Part shown: in pieces, positions 5,228 through 6,290 of the stretch
How the letters are laid out: each line of letters starts with the position of its first letter
Position numbering within the stretch: the first letter of the stretch is position 1
Assembly: GCA_900557255.1 (NCBI GenBank)
Contig: USSA01000166.1
Coordinates: forward strand, 1 to 6,290
Source: an uncultured Prevotella sp.
GTDB lineage: Bacteria; Bacteroidota; Bacteroidia; Bacteroidales; Bacteroidaceae
Reading direction: 5' to 3'
DNA: 6,290 nucleotides
Position numbers and translations under genes: made by a program
Notes under the pieces: generated by a model
The model's input: only the letters and a program-made list of their open reading frames with translations
Told to the model about the DNA's origin: nothing
Database searches by the model: none

Positions 5228-6290
5228 ATGAACACAGGTAAAGTAGATGTCCTGCTGGGTTTGCAGTGGGGCGATGAAGGTAAAGGTAAGGTGGTTGACG
5301 TGTTGACCCCTAAGTATGATGTAGTAGCTCGCTTTCAGGGTGGTCCTAATGCAGGACATACATTGGAGTTTGAGGGACAGAAATACGTTCTTCGCTCTAT
5401 CCCTTCTGGTATTTTCCAGGGCGGTAAGGTGAACATTATTGGTAATGGTGTCGTTCTGGCTCCAGACCTCTTCATGCAGGAGGCTAAGGACTTGGAGAAG
5501 AGCGGTCATGACCTCAAGAGTCGTCTTCATATTTCCAAGAAGGCTCATCTCATCATGCCTACTCATCGTGTGCTCGACGCAGCCATCGAGGCTTCTAAGG
5601 GTAAAAACAAGGTTGGTACAACTGGTAAGGGTATTGGTCCTACTTATACTGACAAAGTAAGCCGTACTGGTTTGCGCGTGGGTGATATCCTTGAGAACTT
5701 CCAGGAGAAGTATGAGGCACACAAGGCAGCACACCTCAAGCAGATTGCAGCCCTCGGCTATACTGACTTCGACATCACAGAGGTGGAGAAGACATGGATG
5801 GAAGGCATCGAGTATATCAAGCAGTTCCACATCGTAGACAGCGAGCACGAGATCAACAAGATTCTCCGTTCCGGCAAGGACGTTCTCTGCGAGGGAGCAC
5901 AGGGCACAATGCTTGACGTAGACTTCGGCTCATATCCCTTCGTCACTTCTTCCAACACAATCTGCGCAGGCGCTTGCATCGGTCTCGGCATCGGTCCTAA
6001 CCGCATCGGCAACGTCTACGGTATCATGAAGGCATACTGCACACGCGTGGGTGCTGGTCCTTTCCCCACAGAGCTCTTCGACGCTACTGGCAACAAGATT
6101 CGCGACCTCGGTCACGAGTATGGCGCTGTGACAGGACGTGAGCGCAGATGCGGATGGTGCGACCTCGTACAGCTCAAATACTCTATCATGATTAATGGCG
6201 TTACAGAGCTTATCATGATGAAGAGCGACGTGCTCGACACATTCCCCACCATCAAGGCATGCGTGGCTTACAAGCTGCAGGACGGAACGC
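5228..6290 (+). CDS. purA: Adenylosuccinate synthetase, C-terminus cut by right edge
   Basis: Cytoplasmic enzyme joining IMP and aspartate with GTP to form adenylosuccinate, the first committed step to AMP. Translation from ATG 5228 stays open for 354 residues to the edge; full-length PurA is about 420-430. Motifs: QWGDEGKGK at 13-21 (catalytic Asp16, phosphate-binding loop), GGPNAGHT at 38-45 (catalytic His44), GTTGKGIGPTYTDK at 130-143 (IMP site), EGAQGTMLDVDFGSYPFVTSSN at 222-243, GPNRIGNVYGIMKAY (257-271), TRVGAGPFPTEL (272-283), and GAVTGRERRCGWCDL (299-313), the Arg-rich substrate loop. MMKSDVL (330-336) retains KxD of the guanine-recognition motif. The start is the first Met before the conserved beta strand VDVLLGLQW. 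It follows the Fur-family gene by 23 bp without its own visible promoter. Codon usage changes strongly part-way through the gene. Confidence 0.97.
   Translation, partial: MNTGKVDVLLGLQWGDEGKGKVVDVLTPKYDVVARFQGGPNAGHTLEFEGQKYVLRSIPSGIFQGGKVNIIGNGVVLAPDLFMQEAKDLEKSGHDLKSRLHISKKAHLIMPTHRVLDAAIEASKGKNKVGTTGKGIGPTYTDKVSRTGLRVGDILENFQEKYEAHKAAHLKQIAALGYTDFDITEVEKTWMEGIEYIKQFHIVDSEHEINKILRSGKDVLCEGAQGTMLDVDFGSYPFVTSSNTICAGACIGLGIGPNRIGNVYGIMKAYCTRVGAGPFPTELFDATGNKIRDLGHEYGAVTGRERRCGWCDLVQLKYSIMINGVTELIMMKSDVLDTFPTIKACVAYKLQDGT

Noticed and set aside
5168..5848. 226-residue minus-strand open frame, opposite the start of purA and the fur tail
   Set aside because: Long but antisense to well-conserved PurA; Cys/Leu/Thr-rich translation without motifs, as expected from the reverse of a coding strand.
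5758..6115. Overlapping minus-strand frames of 84 and 61 residues opposite purA
   Set aside because: Both are shadows created by the high GC3 in this half of purA; no start signals or domain features.

Overview
The window looks like chromosomal DNA of a Bacteroidales bacterium, probably Prevotella or Segatella. Three things point there: AT-rich spacers, Bacteroidetes-type promoters (TAnnTTTG -7 boxes before most transcription units) with little Shine-Dalgarno signal, and a gene set and order (DUF2520 / KdsC-like HAD / Maf, then Fur-family regulator / purA) that I recall as common in that order. Genus is an inference. I see no RNA gene, CRISPR array, insertion sequence or phage gene.

Layout. 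(1) 1-619, minus: N-terminal 206 residues of a MaeB-type malic enzyme, running off the left edge. (2) 620-780: short divergent promoter region whose two -7 boxes lie inside a 61-bp quasi-palindrome. (3) 781-1398, plus: TetR/AcrR-type repressor. (4) 1399-1510: two hairpins between convergent genes; the larger looks like a bidirectional terminator. (5) 1511-about 2485, minus: FemAB/GNAT-like acyltransferase. (6) 2593-4663, plus: likely operon of a Rossmann/DUF2520 protein, a KdsC-type HAD phosphatase and a Maf nucleotide pyrophosphatase, with degenerate heptamer-like sequence in the two gaps around kdsC. (7) 4740 to the right edge, plus: a Fur-family regulator followed after 23 bp by purA (354 residues, C-terminus missing). 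A Fur-box-like 7-1-7 inverted repeat overlaps the -7 box in front of this pair.

How the genes fit together. Most are housekeeping: pyruvate/NADPH supply (malic enzyme), Kdo synthesis for lipopolysaccharide (KdsC), nucleotide-pool cleaning (Maf) and AMP synthesis (PurA). The informative parts are regulatory: the TetR gene facing the malic enzyme across a symmetric promoter region, and the Fur-family gene, which may repress itself and so affect purA. I did not find a convincing undescribed multi-gene system. The best leads are the two candidate operators, the uncharacterised DUF2520 gene in its cluster, the heptamer spacers, and an abrupt codon-usage change inside purA.
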